From assembly GCF_943193215.1 (NCBI RefSeq), contig NZ_CALPDH010000023.1:38410-102409 (forward strand): a stretch of 64,000 bases of DNA, read 5' to 3'. Position numbers and translations under genes: made by a program. The stretch is from Acetatifactor aquisgranensis. Lineage in GTDB: Bacteria; Bacillota; Clostridia; Lachnospirales; Lachnospiraceae. Below are positions 26,807 through 37,123 of the stretch, piece after piece. Under the pieces are notes generated by a model, which was not told the origin of the DNA, did no database searches, and saw only the letters and a list, made by a program, of their open reading frames with translations. Each line of letters opens with the position of its first letter. The stretch's first letter is position 1.

Positions 26807-27565
26807 CTACAAAGATAACATTTCATACATCTGCTTTAACGTGATAAGCTTTGCGGCACTGTTCTTACTAAAGCGAATCAAATCCTCTATAAAATTTCTT
26901 ATGCCTGTTCCTTTATAAGACAGGGTTCTCAAATCATCTGCCTGCAGATTATTCCATTCTTCTCTCGACAGTCTGTCTTTTATCTCTCTAGTATAGAAAA
27001 AATATGGTGTATTTAAAGCGTAATGCATTGGATGAATGTTAACAATCTTCAATCCGTTCCTTTTAAACTTATCCCTTACATCTTCAAAGTCTAGTTTTCT
27101 GTTTTTGATTATATATGCACCATCTTCCATAAAAACCGGAAAACTTACCATTCCTGACCGATGTATAAAAGGTTCGGTATTATCCATATTCGTACAAAGA
27201 TTCGACTCATACCTGAAACCGCTATTCCATAGCTTCTCATATATATCATTATCTCCATACCATTTATGGCTTCTAAATGCCTTTGTTTCCGGCGCAAGCT
27301 TTCTGCAATAATCCACTATTTCATTTTGTGTCTGCCCCTGACTACTTGGCTGTATAAAATTGGGGTGTATCCCTATATCTATTTTATCTTTATATCTATC
27401 TATCACTTTGCTGGGATGCGTCACAAACACCGTTGGCTTAATTCCGTTTATCTCAAAGGTTCTCAACAAATCTTCTATCGCAAACTCTGCCGCCCAATCC
27501 AGGTCAGCCGTGAAGCATATATAATTGTCTCCCTTTAACATTTCTCTTAGTTCAACAATGTTCAT
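26807..27565 (-). CDS. Polysaccharide deacetylase-like protein
   Basis: This 252-residue protein shows a degenerate NodB-type pattern: ICFTADLDWAAEFAIEDLLRTFEINGIKPTVFVTH near the start, DIGIHPNF as the likely metal-binding motif, FRSHKWYGD and IHPMHYALNTPYFF. The start at 27565 (MNIVELREML) lies 4 nt after the stop of the upstream gene and has AAAGG upstream. A longer frame overlaps that gene. It probably acts on an N-acetylated sugar or a sugar side chain; the real substrate is unknown. Confidence 0.65.
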   Translation of the reverse strand: MNIVELREMLKGDNYICFTADLDWAAEFAIEDLLRTFEINGIKPTVFVTHPSKVIDRYKDKIDIGIHPNFIQPSSQGQTQNEIVDYCRKLAPETKAFRSHKWYGDNDIYEKLWNSGFRYESNLCTNMDNTEPFIHRSGMVSFPVFMEDGAYIIKNRKLDFEDVRDKFKRNGLKIVNIHPMHYALNTPYFFYTREIKDRLSREEWNNLQADDLRTLSYKGTGIRNFIEDLIRFSKNSAAKLITLKQMYEMLSL

Positions 27566-27569
27566 AGCA

Positions 27570-28799
27570 TTACCTTTCGTATTTTTCACTTACATAATCC
27601 ACAATATCGTTGATAGGAATAATGGGATTTGTAACTCTATTTCGTTCGAAAACATATTGTATAACGCCACTTGCATGAGACGGAGTAATGATAATTGGTA
27701 TACCGTCCAGCTCCACATCATCGCCCATATCATATACTTCTAATCCTCTAAACGTTTTCATCGTTTTCGATTCCACAATAAAAGCTTTTATTGTAATTTC
27801 TTCATGGACATCATCATACAAGTGCCCTGCAATATCTGCTGTTCCATATATATATATTTCGTTTATCTTCTTTTCTATAAAGTAAGTTGCAAGTGAGTAG
27901 CCATTTATTTTTAAGCCCAACCACTTGCTTAAAATATCATTGTAGTTCTTGTACCTTTTTTCAGCAGAACCAGATGAATACAACCGCCTTACATCCTCTG
28001 TAATCCTTTCATCCAAATAAATATCCTGGGGAAATTTCCATTCTCCTTTTTTCGTATACAACGGTACCTCATATCTATGTGTTGCTGTCGTAGAATTAGT
28101 CCCATTTCCCCTCCTCCCTATGTCTGTTGCCAGATTTCTCTTAGGCGCTATATGGTAGCAGCCGGAATCAATTTGGTATAATGCCCAGTATGTAGCCCAT
28201 GTATCACTCCTGTTCTGAACAGAATCTGTGACATAATGCACCAAATCACCTGCAAGCTCCAGCATTCCGTTTTTTTCCTTGTCCTTCAAAATTCTGGTCA
28301 AAATGCGCGGATCCCTATCGAATCCTGTCCATCTGTCTTTCCACGTTCCAAAGCCCAGGCTACTCATTCGATATAAGTAACAGACATCATACGGATAATC
28401 CTCTGCTACATCCACATGATTTCCTCCGCTGATTCCCATTACTTTTCTATCGCTTTCATATCGTGAAAAGCATGCCGACATAAAATCTTTGTAGTCTTCA
28501 CTCAACAAAGCATCATCCTCTAAAGCAATGGCTGTGTCATGTCTTTCAAATACATAGTCCATACCTTCGATTATGGAATTGGCCAAACCCTTATTTCTGT
28601 CAGAAATATGTATTTCCGTATCAGCAAATTCAATGGCTCTTACCATTGCGGATACTTCTTCCCACTGCTCTCTGTCTTTTTCATCTTTCAATCCATCCTG
28701 AAAGATATATAATTTCTCAAAGTTATTTTTCTTAATGCTTTCTATAACCCTTTGTGTACATTCGGGTCTTTTATATACAAAGAATGCCAATCCTATCAT
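27570..28799 (-). CDS. GT2-like glycosyltransferase with C-terminal Rossmann-like module
   Basis: In this 409-residue protein the N-terminal GT-A domain has LAFFVYKRPECTQRVIESI, IFQDGLKDEKD and TAIALEDDALLSEDYKDFM (metal site EDD), followed by GFGTWKDRWTGFD. The C-terminal module begins near residue 313 (EIYIYGTADIAGHLYDDVHEEITIKAFIVES) and ends with IPINDIVDYV. Domain order is as in the GT2 genes at 19904 and 34566. It is tightly packed with the deacetylase gene. Confidence 0.75.
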   Translation of the reverse strand: MIGLAFFVYKRPECTQRVIESIKKNNFEKLYIFQDGLKDEKDREQWEEVSAMVRAIEFADTEIHISDRNKGLANSIIEGMDYVFERHDTAIALEDDALLSEDYKDFMSACFSRYESDRKVMGISGGNHVDVAEDYPYDVCYLYRMSSLGFGTWKDRWTGFDRDPRILTRILKDKEKNGMLELAGDLVHYVTDSVQNRSDTWATYWALYQIDSGCYHIAPKRNLATDIGRRGNGTNSTTATHRYEVPLYTKKGEWKFPQDIYLDERITEDVRRLYSSGSAEKRYKNYNDILSKWLGLKINGYSLATYFIEKKINEIYIYGTADIAGHLYDDVHEEITIKAFIVESKTMKTFRGLEVYDMGDDVELDGIPIIITPSHASGVIQYVFERNRVTNPIIPINDIVDYVSEKYER

Positions 28800-28808
28800 A
28801 TCTTTCTC

Positions 28809-30032
28809 CTATAGCTTATATGTATCTAACTCTGTCAACACATTTTTCGTATCAAAAACTAATTTATCTTTAAGCATGCTTTCATTATTGACAAGATGCT
28901 TGTGGCCTACCATCACTACTAACAAGTCTATCTCCGAAAGAAAACTTTCAAAATCCATATATTGATTTTTAACAATTATATTTTTGACATACGGATCATA
29001 AACTTTTATTCCCCAAGCCAAGTGCTTTCTCATGCAGTTTAACAGCTGCAACGTAGGACTTTCTCTTACATCATCAACGTTTTCTTTATAGGTTAAACCA
29101 TATATACCTACTCGGCCCAGCTCTGTAATTCCATTTTCTTCCATAATGACGCTGATTCTATCCAGCACATACTCCGGCATGGAATCATTAATCTTCCTTG
29201 CCGCCAAAATAATATTGGATAATCCCGGATAATCACCAACCAAAAACCACGGATCCACAGAAATACAGTGCCCTCCAACTCCAGGGCCTGGTTTTAAAAT
29301 ATTTACCCTGGGATGCATATTCGCTATTTTTATTATTTCATAAACATCAATGCACGCTTCCTTACATATCTTTACCAGTTCGTTGGCATACGCTATATTC
29401 ACATCCCTGTATGCATTCTCCACTACCTTTGACATCTCCGCAGTCTTTATGTCTGTCAGCACTATCTGTCCATGACAAAATCCTGCATAAATACTCTTTA
29501 TTCTCTCAGCAACTTCTACGCTGTCAGCACCTATCGTTCTATTATTATTCCGAAGTTCTTCAATCATCCTACCCGGAATAATACGTTCAGGTGCATGTGC
29601 CAGTTCAATTTGATATCCTTTTTGGCGATTTATGCAGTCAACAATCGGACGCACAAATTTGTCTATAGTTCCCGGAGAAATCGTCGATTCTATCACGATA
29701 ACCGAATTATCTCCACATACCTTCACTACGGCTTCTACCGCATTGACCAAATAATCTGCTACAACTTTCTTGCTCCTCTTATTAAATGGCGTCGGAACTG
29801 CTAGAATGTATATATCCGCCGCCACATAATCAGTGCTAAATATTATCCCTTTTTCAGCTGCATTGAAAAAAAGTTCTGAAATCCCCTCTTCTTCGAACAC
29901 CAACTGACTGTTCTGCAGCATCTTCACTCTTTCCGCGTCCTTATCCGTACCTACAACCTGTATCCCACTGTCAGCCATCATAAGTGCAGTCGGTAATCCA
30001 ATATATCCTAAGCCTACCACATTAACCAGCAT
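28809..30032 (-). CDS. wecC: UDP-N-acetyl-D-mannosamine dehydrogenase
   Basis: It oxidises UDP-ManNAc to UDP-ManNAcA with NAD in two steps. The N-terminal NAD site is VGLGYIGLPTALMMA. The catalytic segment GPGVGGHCISVDPWFL near residue 252 carries the nucleophilic Cys. The UDP-binding C-terminal domain has YKENVDDVRESPTLQLL. The start at 30032 (MLVNVVGLG) has GGAGG upstream and overlaps the upstream epimerase gene by 11 nt, which suggests translational coupling. The enzyme could also be of the closely related WbpA type. Confidence 0.9.
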   Translation of the reverse strand: MLVNVVGLGYIGLPTALMMADSGIQVVGTDKDAERVKMLQNSQLVFEEEGISELFFNAAEKGIIFSTDYVAADIYILAVPTPFNKRSKKVVADYLVNAVEAVVKVCGDNSVIVIESTISPGTIDKFVRPIVDCINRQKGYQIELAHAPERIIPGRMIEELRNNNRTIGADSVEVAERIKSIYAGFCHGQIVLTDIKTAEMSKVVENAYRDVNIAYANELVKICKEACIDVYEIIKIANMHPRVNILKPGPGVGGHCISVDPWFLVGDYPGLSNIILAARKINDSMPEYVLDRISVIMEENGITELGRVGIYGLTYKENVDDVRESPTLQLLNCMRKHLAWGIKVYDPYVKNIIVKNQYMDFESFLSEIDLLVVMVGHKHLVNNESMLKDKLVFDTKNVLTELDTYKL

Positions 30033-31140
30033 CTCCAACCTCCAACACCATTTCCAACACATCAGCTATTTTTTCTGAAGCATGTCCATCTCCATATGGA
30101 TTTACTGCCTTTGCCATCTTTAAATATTCCTGTTCATCAATCAAAATCTTTTTCAATTCCCTCTCTATATGCTGCCTTTCAGTACCAACGAGCTTTAACG
30201 TACCAGCTTCCACCCCTTCCGGCCGTTCCGTTGTATCTCTGACTACCAATACTGGCTTTCCCAATGCCGGTGCTTCTTCTTGAATTCCGCCGCTATCTGT
30301 CACTATAACATATGCTCTTTTCATTAAATTGTGGAAGTCTATTACATCTAATGGTTCAATAAGTCTGATTCTCTCATCCCTTTCTAAAACTCTGTCTGCA
30401 ATATCTCGTACAGCAGGATTGAGATGAACAGGATACACGACTTTTATATTTTCCACTTCTCTAACAACAGATTGTACCGCCTTGAAAATATTTTCCATCG
30501 CCGAACCGATATTTTCTCGTCTATGTGCTGTCAATAAAACTAACCTGCTGTTTCCTACCCAATCTAAAAGCTCGCTTTTGTATTGTTCAGAAATTGTTGT
30601 TGCCAACGCATCTATTACCGTATTTCCTGTTATAAATATATTTTTTCTATTCTTTCCCTCTCTCACCAGATTTTCAGCAGCAAGGCTTGTTGGCGCAAAC
30701 ATAAGCCAAGATATGGCATCAACTGCCTGTCTATTAAATTCTTCTGGATATGGAGACATAATATCATATGTTCTGAGTCCTGCCTCCACATGCGCAACCG
30801 GTATTTTCTCATAATAGCAAGCCAAAGCTGTTACAAAAGCCGACAAAGTGTCTCCATGTACTAGTACGGTATCAGGTTTTATTTCTGACAGTAAATTGCT
30901 CATTTCCCTTAACAGCAAGATTGTAATATCACTAAGGCCTTGCCTTTGTTGCATAATCTTTAAATTATAATCCGGTATCTCATCAAATACGTCCAATACC
31001 TGCTTCAGCATCTCCTCATGTTGACCTGTTACACAAAGTCTAACGTCCATGCCTTTTCTTTTCTTCAATTCCTTGGCTATAGGACACATTTTAATTGCTT
31101 CAGGGCGCGTTCCGAACACTATAAGAATTCTTTTTTTCAT
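30022..31140 (-). CDS. wecB: UDP-N-acetylglucosamine 2-epimerase (non-hydrolysing)
   Basis: This 372-residue enzyme converts UDP-GlcNAc to UDP-ManNAc, the substrate of the dehydrogenase encoded next. Family motifs are FGTRPEAIKMCPIA, VHGDTLSAFV, HVEAGLRT, LLTAHRRENIG and VTDSGGIQEEAPALGKPVLVVRDTTERPEG. Length is normal. It forms an overlapping pair with wecC, so the island very likely makes a glycan containing ManNAc or ManNAcA. Confidence 0.95.
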   Translation of the reverse strand: MKKRILIVFGTRPEAIKMCPIAKELKKRKGMDVRLCVTGQHEEMLKQVLDVFDEIPDYNLKIMQQRQGLSDITILLLREMSNLLSEIKPDTVLVHGDTLSAFVTALACYYEKIPVAHVEAGLRTYDIMSPYPEEFNRQAVDAISWLMFAPTSLAAENLVREGKNRKNIFITGNTVIDALATTISEQYKSELLDWVGNSRLVLLTAHRRENIGSAMENIFKAVQSVVREVENIKVVYPVHLNPAVRDIADRVLERDERIRLIEPLDVIDFHNLMKRAYVIVTDSGGIQEEAPALGKPVLVVRDTTERPEGVEAGTLKLVGTERQHIERELKKILIDEQEYLKMAKAVNPYGDGHASEKIADVLEMVLEVGDAG

Positions 31141-31152
31141 ATTTAACCTTCA

Positions 31153-32184
31153 TTATAAGAAAGAGAACACCTTTTCCCTTTTCATAAGCGTCACTTCTTC
31201 TCCTGTTTGAGATATATTAATCAAAATATAGCCACTTGCACATAACAGTTCCAAAAGCCTCTTCCGCTCCATCTCTCCATAATCCATCAATCTGTCATGT
31301 AATTCTACACATATTTGCTCAACAGGAATCTTATCGTTCAATAACTGTGGAAGTACCGTAAATTCAGACCCTTCTATATCCAGTTTCAACAAATCAATAT
31401 GAAAATGTCCTAACAGTTCCATTATCTTTTTTAAGGTATACATCTGAACTTCTATATAATCATTCTTATCTACCGAGTAATTATACAGTGTCGATCCTGA
31501 TACATAATCCATATTTTTAGGTAAATAAAATTTCTGTATTCCATCCGTGTCTGACAACCCAAATGCATAAAATCTTAAACAGGGAAATTTATTCTTATCA
31601 AGTTCATTCATAAACTCTACTGCCTTAGGGGTTGGATCAAAAGCATATATTTCTGCCTGACTATATTTGTCAAATAATTCCTGATCAAAACTTATATTCT
31701 CTCCTGTTCCAAAAGAATATACTACAATGGAGTCTATCGCCTCATATTCCTTACAACATACAGGAAATCCGTACCCAGTTTCTCCGAAATATCTGATATC
31801 AAGCTTATCTATAAAATCCGTAAAAGATACCCCCCCGATATTTCTAAGAAAAGAATCGTACAATTCCCATTTTAATACGGAGATAAAATCATCAAACTCT
31901 CTTAACCCTTTTCCTTTTAACTCTTCCACCAGTAAATCAGAGTAAAGTATTGCGATACAAATAAAGCAATTTTTTACCAGAAGAGCTTCTTCAATGGAAT
32001 ATACTCTTCTACCTTTATGACCTTCTTTTTGCTTCGTCTCTGCACTATCAATATAATCCCATTCTGTTATATTGAATCTCTCCAGTAATGCTTCGCCTTT
32101 TATTGAGCATTTTCCGGTTCCCCAAATAAAAAAATGTCTATGTAGTCCCACTGTATTAAGATAATGCTTTAAATTAGTTTCCAC
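31153..32184 (-). CDS. FkbM family methyltransferase with N-terminal Rossmann-like module
   Basis: In this 343-residue protein residues about 15-100 are the module (HFFIWGTGKCSIKGEALLERFNITEWDYIDSAE). From about 130 on it is a FkbM-type SAM methyltransferase (VVYSFGTGENISFDQELFDKYSQAEIYAFDPTPKAVEFM; LLKLDIEGSEFTVLPQLL). These enzymes O-methylate sugars or related groups in many surface glycan loci. It lies 12 nt upstream of wecB in reading order and so is in the same transcript. Confidence 0.85.
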   Translation of the reverse strand: METNLKHYLNTVGLHRHFFIWGTGKCSIKGEALLERFNITEWDYIDSAETKQKEGHKGRRVYSIEEALLVKNCFICIAILYSDLLVEELKGKGLREFDDFISVLKWELYDSFLRNIGGVSFTDFIDKLDIRYFGETGYGFPVCCKEYEAIDSIVVYSFGTGENISFDQELFDKYSQAEIYAFDPTPKAVEFMNELDKNKFPCLRFYAFGLSDTDGIQKFYLPKNMDYVSGSTLYNYSVDKNDYIEVQMYTLKKIMELLGHFHIDLLKLDIEGSEFTVLPQLLNDKIPVEQICVELHDRLMDYGEMERKRLLELLCASGYILINISQTGEEVTLMKREKVFSFL

Positions 32185-32205
32185 AATTTCTTACTCCACC
32201 TCGCC

Positions 32206-33468
32206 TTATTCTGTTTTTAGTTTTTGCAGTTCAATTAAGTATTCCTGTTTTTCCTCTTCGGAAAGAAAGTATCTATATAAACGAAAATACATTTTCTCCA
32301 ATTTTTCATATGCTGATGTATCTTCATTAAACGCCGCATTAATTACATCATGATAATCGAACATACATAATCTAAAGAGAATATTTTTAATGTTTTGTGT
32401 GATACGCAAGGGCAAGTCTGCCAAAACAGTCATCCCTAACCCATTATCAAGCCAACTCCAATGATCTCCATCCGGCGGAGAATATGATACTACTTTCTTA
32501 TTACTTATCCGAACCTTAAAATCTCTGTTATCCAAGCCAAACAGAATGGGCATATTTTGTGGAACCGTTGTATACAAATACATAAATATTTCTTTCAAAT
32601 ACTTTTTTACATATTTCATATTAAAGATTTTGTTAGAAAAAAATATAAAGTCTCCGCCTACAAGACTACTCTTTTCATTCTCCATAATATTTTGGTAAAA
32701 AAGAAGCATTTCATTTAAATCCTTAAACTCAACATGGGATTCTGTCATGTACTTTCCTATTCCCAATATCGAAAACAAAATAATTCCTACCTCATCGGAC
32801 TCCTCAATCTCCTGGTGAATAAGTTCGACCGCATAAATGGATGGTACATCGTCATCTGCTAATGTCCAAACCCATCCCTCCTCCACTTTAGCGAAAGCTG
32901 TTGCAGTATTTCCCGCCAGTCCAAGATTACCAATATTTCTTTCCACCTTAATCCTTGCTGCAAATTCTGCCCCCTGTTTATCTACTATCTCATCCACGCT
33001 ATAGTTTGAATTATCATCCAGAATAATCACATTAAAATTGGGGTTGGTTTGAAGCTTCAACAAACTTAAGGTTCTTTCTAAACGCAACCTTCTATTATAT
33101 GTAGGTATAATAACAGTCAACTTATTTACGTTTTTTGCAAGCTTTTCCTCAGGAATAGTCTTTACTTTTCCATATAGTTCCAAACAATAAATCATCTTAT
33201 CAGGTTTTAGACCATATTGTAGCATTAAATCTTCTCTCATGCCAAAAGCAAAATTGCATAAAATCAATACATCATACTCTTTCGATGAAATATCCGACGG
33301 CATAACGAATTCTATTCCCGGACAATTTGCAGATTTTTTACAATCTCGATCCGAACAATATATTATTTCGTAATCATCATGCAATCTTTCCGCATACTGT
33401 TCCCAGCAATTTCCTAATCCATATATGATAGCTTTCTCTTTTTCTCTTTGAGCTACGTCCTTATTCAT
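32206..33468 (-). CDS. Family 2 glycosyltransferase with N-terminal Rossmann-like module
   Basis: In this 420-residue protein residues about 10-105 form the module (KAIIYGLGNCWEQYAERLHDDYEIIYCSDRD). Residues about 115-340 are GT-A (LTVIIPTYNRRLRLERTLSLLKLQT, VIILDDNSNYSVDEI, WVWTLADDDVPSIYAVEL with the metal-site DDD). The C-terminus is helical and charged. It sits between an FkbM gene and the broken DUF268 gene with short gaps. Confidence 0.85.
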   Translation of the reverse strand: MNKDVAQREKEKAIIYGLGNCWEQYAERLHDDYEIIYCSDRDCKKSANCPGIEFVMPSDISSKEYDVLILCNFAFGMREDLMLQYGLKPDKMIYCLELYGKVKTIPEEKLAKNVNKLTVIIPTYNRRLRLERTLSLLKLQTNPNFNVIILDDNSNYSVDEIVDKQGAEFAARIKVERNIGNLGLAGNTATAFAKVEEGWVWTLADDDVPSIYAVELIHQEIEESDEVGIILFSILGIGKYMTESHVEFKDLNEMLLFYQNIMENEKSSLVGGDFIFFSNKIFNMKYVKKYLKEIFMYLYTTVPQNMPILFGLDNRDFKVRISNKKVVSYSPPDGDHWSWLDNGLGMTVLADLPLRITQNIKNILFRLCMFDYHDVINAAFNEDTSAYEKLEKMYFRLYRYFLSEEEKQEYLIELQKLKTE

Positions 33469-33483
33469 AACTATTTTCCTCCA

Positions 33484-34523
33484 TCATTTTACAAAATGAA
33501 ACAATCCATATCTCCATTCCCCATTATGGCTATCTTCATCATACTTATGTATAACCACATGATTCGCCATTCCTTCCTGAAACACACATGAATATTCCTG
33601 TAATTTCAAAGATGAAAACTGATTCACAATTGTGCTTGCAAAGAATACCCTATGTGCTCCAGCCGCTCTTTTCCAATTGAAACAGAAAGAAATAATTGCC
33701 CCCACCTTTAACTTGCCCTGAATCGCCTCAAAACATCTAAAACATGTCTCCAGGTCTATGGAATCTCCATATCTCCCTAATCCAAAATGTTCCAACGAAC
33801 ACAGGGCAGATAAACTTTCAATACTATTATCCTCAAACTGTCTTAAGCAAGTCACATCGTCAACTATGGTATCCAATCCTTCAATTTCCGTTGGAAACGG
33901 CCTTATATCAATCATTTTTACTGGTATTCCCATAGCCAATATATGAGCAATAAAACCATCTAGTCTTGAACCTATATTGTAATGTATTTCTGGTCTATTA
34001 TTAAAAACCAATTTTGCTGTCCACGAATCCTGCCAAAATAATTCCGTATAATTCCTGCATCCTCAAATTTTTCATTTATGACAGGCCATAAAGTCTTTTC
34101 ATCTATTTTAAATGATTCACGTTTGTTCAGAATCTGATACTGCTGCATATCTTTCATAAAAAAGGATTTATCATAAAGACCATATACACCTAAATATATT
34201 TGATAATTCTTTTCTCCGATAATTTGTTTGACCCACTCTAAATTGTCTGTCGGCTGAGCATACGCGCACGGAAACATGAAAATCATCTTATTTATATCAA
34301 TCTGCTGCTCCTTTGCAGATAAATATATTTCGTGTGTATATTTATTTGCGACAACAATCGCATCATACTCCTTGGGCAAGTTCGTATATTGATATACTTC
34401 TTTATCCTCAAAACTATCCTGCTTTTTATATGCCTCAATATATCCTATTATTTCTCCTGGTACTCCATTTTTTATAAATCTTTTTGCCCCAACCCCAGTA
34501 CCCTATATCAAGATTCTTGCCAT
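33484..34523 (-). pseudogene. Broken DUF268-family gene with N-terminal Rossmann-like module
   Basis: From ATG 34523 the frame reads MARILI, a TAG at codon 7, then GTGVGAKRFIKNG...PKEYDAIVVANKYTHEIYL. The TAG stands where the other modules have Tyr (IYGTG). The frame continues to DAGIIRNYF near 34040. There it must slip by one base to give WQDSWTAKLVFNNRPEIHYNIGSRLDGFIAHILA, the DUF268 core. The simplest explanation is loss of one T from the run in AATTATTTTGG. Both halves look otherwise conserved, so the damage is recent, or it is a phase-variable or sequencing artefact. DUF268 proteins are methyltransferase-like and common in polysaccharide loci. Confidence 0.8.
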
Positions 34524-34565
34524 AAACCTAGCTCCCATCCCATCTTTTCATAAACAAAATTATTA

Positions 34566-35660
34566 TCACAACATATCTGACATCTTTCGCAGAATATCTT
34601 CCATAAAAATACAATCAACACCATATTGATACCCCATGCCTTCCAATTGCTTTAGGATTTCTTCTTTATAATGTATATTTGCCACTATAACATTTTTGCG
34701 ATTGATCCTTAAATACTCAGGAGATTTGATTTCTATATTCCCGCACATACTTGACCATTTTATTGAATCATTATCTACAAAGCTCTCAATAGAACACCCA
34801 TTATTGGAGAAAACCTGCAAGCATTTGACACCATAATCGCCCACCCCAAAAATAACATAGTCATTTTCTTTATAGAACATTTTTGATATAGTGTTACCCA
34901 AATCCTGATTAACCTTGTTCATATTTTTCTGAATTTCAGCATAAGCAAGACTTTCTTCTATACTCTTTTCTATTTTCTCCCTTATGTCCTCTGATTCCCC
35001 ATCCCAGTGAGCAAGAAGTATCTTCCTCAATTCCTCTATACCTTCTTTATATTTAATATTGCTAACTCCTGACATTCTATAGAAAGCTATATTTTGAGGT
35101 ATAGCAACCATCTTGACCCCACACTCATAAAACCGTAACATCAAATCTTGGTCTGCTAAAATTGAATAATGTTGATTAAAAATACCATACTTCTCGTATA
35201 TAGCTTTCTTTACAAAAACTGTTGGGTGCCAAATTACACTTTTATATCTCAAATCCTCTATTTTATCACCACCATTTTCTGCCATTATTCCATTATCATA
35301 CACGCTCGTACAGCGACCATATGCTAAATCACAATCTTCTCTATTTAAATACTCAACTGCCAGCTCAACTGCATTATTCTCATACCAATCATCACTATTT
35401 ATAATACCAATTATTTCCCCAGATGATTTCATTATCCCTTTATTCATTGCATGATATATACCATCATCTGCTTCACTTATTAAATAGATATTTGCCTCAT
35501 ATTTCTTGACTATATCTAATGTATGATCTTTAGAGCCGCCATCAACAATAATATATTCAATATTATTATAGGTTTGACTTATTACAGAACGAATCGTCTG
35601 TTCAATTGTTTTCTCTCTATTATAACAAACAGTAATTATAGTTACTTTAGGTAAATTCAT
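34566..35660 (-). CDS. Family 2 glycosyltransferase with C-terminal Rossmann-like module
   Basis: This 364-residue protein has the GT-A part VTIITVCYNREKTIEQTIRSVISQTYNN, VDGGSKDHTLDIV, EADDGIYHAMNKGI and IINSDDWYENNAVELA (metal-site SDD), as in WcaA/PslC-like GT2 enzymes. From about 265 comes the module (YVIFGVGDYGVKCLQVFSNNGCSIESFVDND). The next gene upstream is about 240 nt away, a longer gap than usual here. Confidence 0.85.
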   Translation of the reverse strand: MNLPKVTIITVCYNREKTIEQTIRSVISQTYNNIEYIIVDGGSKDHTLDIVKKYEANIYLISEADDGIYHAMNKGIMKSSGEIIGIINSDDWYENNAVELAVEYLNREDCDLAYGRCTSVYDNGIMAENGGDKIEDLRYKSVIWHPTVFVKKAIYEKYGIFNQHYSILADQDLMLRFYECGVKMVAIPQNIAFYRMSGVSNIKYKEGIEELRKILLAHWDGESEDIREKIEKSIEESLAYAEIQKNMNKVNQDLGNTISKMFYKENDYVIFGVGDYGVKCLQVFSNNGCSIESFVDNDSIKWSSMCGNIEIKSPEYLRINRKNVIVANIHYKEEILKQLEGMGYQYGVDCIFMEDILRKMSDML

Positions 35661-35902
35661 TTTCCATATACGATGATATTCCTATATGTCAAAATATCAC
35701 TTTTCCTTCCTTTCATATTTTCATTGATGTTCTTCCTACTGCCATTCATCTATATCCATCCGTTTTTCCCAAAGCTATGGATGCATAGTCTATATCAAGA
35801 ACCATGCCGACCTGAGGTTCCATCCCCGCACCCTTTTTATTCCTACTTTATAAATTTCCGAGACTACACCATCCTATTTCGGTATTCCCCATACATTACA
35901 TT
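35661..35902. other. Intergenic gap, no gene recognised
   Basis: This 242-nt AT-rich stretch has no supported ORF on either strand. The short open frames present lack ribosome binding sites. No terminator hairpin was found. Confidence 0.4.
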
Positions 35903-36994
35903 TCATTTTTCTGCTTGAATAACACCCTTAACAAGTTTAGGCAATAAATTTTTCTCCAAATTTTCAAATGTTAAAAAAACCATATATCCTTCTGTTGCAC
36001 TTACATGATACCCGCAACATTTGAGCCAGCTTGCTATTTCATCAAAAGCATCTTCCTTATGATACGTACATACAAAAAGCTTTATATTGTTATCATATAA
36101 AGTTTTTTTACCACCTTTTAATGCAGCAATTTCTGCTCCTTCTATATCCATTTTTATTGATGTAAACAATTCTTTTTTTGCTAATTCATCAATAGTAATA
36201 CATTTTTCATCATTCCTGTCAGTTATATACTTTTGAACTATACAAACTTTATCTATATAAGGTGCAAAAGTACATCTCAGTGCTTCTATCCATCCTGCAT
36301 CTGGTTCTACCAAATATAATTTCTTCACTTTATCAATTATCTCTAAAGAAAAATTTCCTTCTGCTGCACCAATATCCAAAACAACTTCATCTTCAGCTAC
36401 GGAAAAATCAGCACTTTGATATCTATGTGGAGATAACAAATCTTGCTCCACTAAGATTTGCCTATAATACTGTATCACCTGTTCCTCTGTATATTCTCTT
36501 GGAAAATACATTTTCTTCCCACAATAAAATACATATAACATATCTCGCATTGTATCATGAAAAACTTTTATTTCCATATCAATATATTTATCAGGAAAGT
36601 CATCATTAAAAAAATCCAAAGGATGCTCCTTGATATATTTCAATTGCTTTCTTAATTTTTCTGAATTATTATTCTGTTCATCATAAAAATTCAGCAATGC
36701 CTTTCTATGTATAAATTTATAATTATCTATTTTTTCATATGGAACCCCATATTCATTTTGAAGATATTTATATATTCCTCTCCATGCCCCCACTGCAATT
36801 ATTACTTTATCAAACTCCTCCCTTTCAATAATATTGGGATTTTGTACTGTATAAACATTCCAGATCATTCCCCACTTTTTTTGATTTTTATCAACCACAG
36901 CTATAACATTTTCTATCATTTTATTCTTTTCTAAAAAAGAGTATAATGCCTGTCCTACTTGTCCTGTTCCCCATATTATCCATCTTTCTCCCAT
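35903..36994 (-). CDS. FkbM family methyltransferase with N-terminal Rossmann-like module
   Basis: In this 363-residue protein residues 1-95 are the module (RWIIWGTGQVGQALYSFLEKN...IAVVDKNQKKWG). The methyltransferase spans about 195-350 (DEVVLDIGAAEGNFSLEIIDKVKKLYLVEPDAGWIEALR; SIKMDIEGAEIAALKGGKKTL), a textbook FkbM pattern. A helical linker of ~90 residues joins them. It is similar in plan to the 31153 protein, but the methyltransferase half is different enough for separate specificity. Confidence 0.85.
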   Translation of the reverse strand: MGERWIIWGTGQVGQALYSFLEKNKMIENVIAVVDKNQKKWGMIWNVYTVQNPNIIEREEFDKVIIAVGAWRGIYKYLQNEYGVPYEKIDNYKFIHRKALLNFYDEQNNNSEKLRKQLKYIKEHPLDFFNDDFPDKYIDMEIKVFHDTMRDMLYVFYCGKKMYFPREYTEEQVIQYYRQILVEQDLLSPHRYQSADFSVAEDEVVLDIGAAEGNFSLEIIDKVKKLYLVEPDAGWIEALRCTFAPYIDKVCIVQKYITDRNDEKCITIDELAKKELFTSIKMDIEGAEIAALKGGKKTLYDNNIKLFVCTYHKEDAFDEIASWLKCCGYHVSATEGYMVFLTFENLEKNLLPKLVKGVIQAEK

Positions 36995-37123
36995 TTCTTT
37001 GTCCCTTTATCTTTCTTAAATTTATTTCGTTTCAAATATTATTACTAATTGCATGATTATACTCATATAAATGAATTCACAATACTATCTATATTACTTA
37101 GAATATCCCTCGTATTTTCAAAG

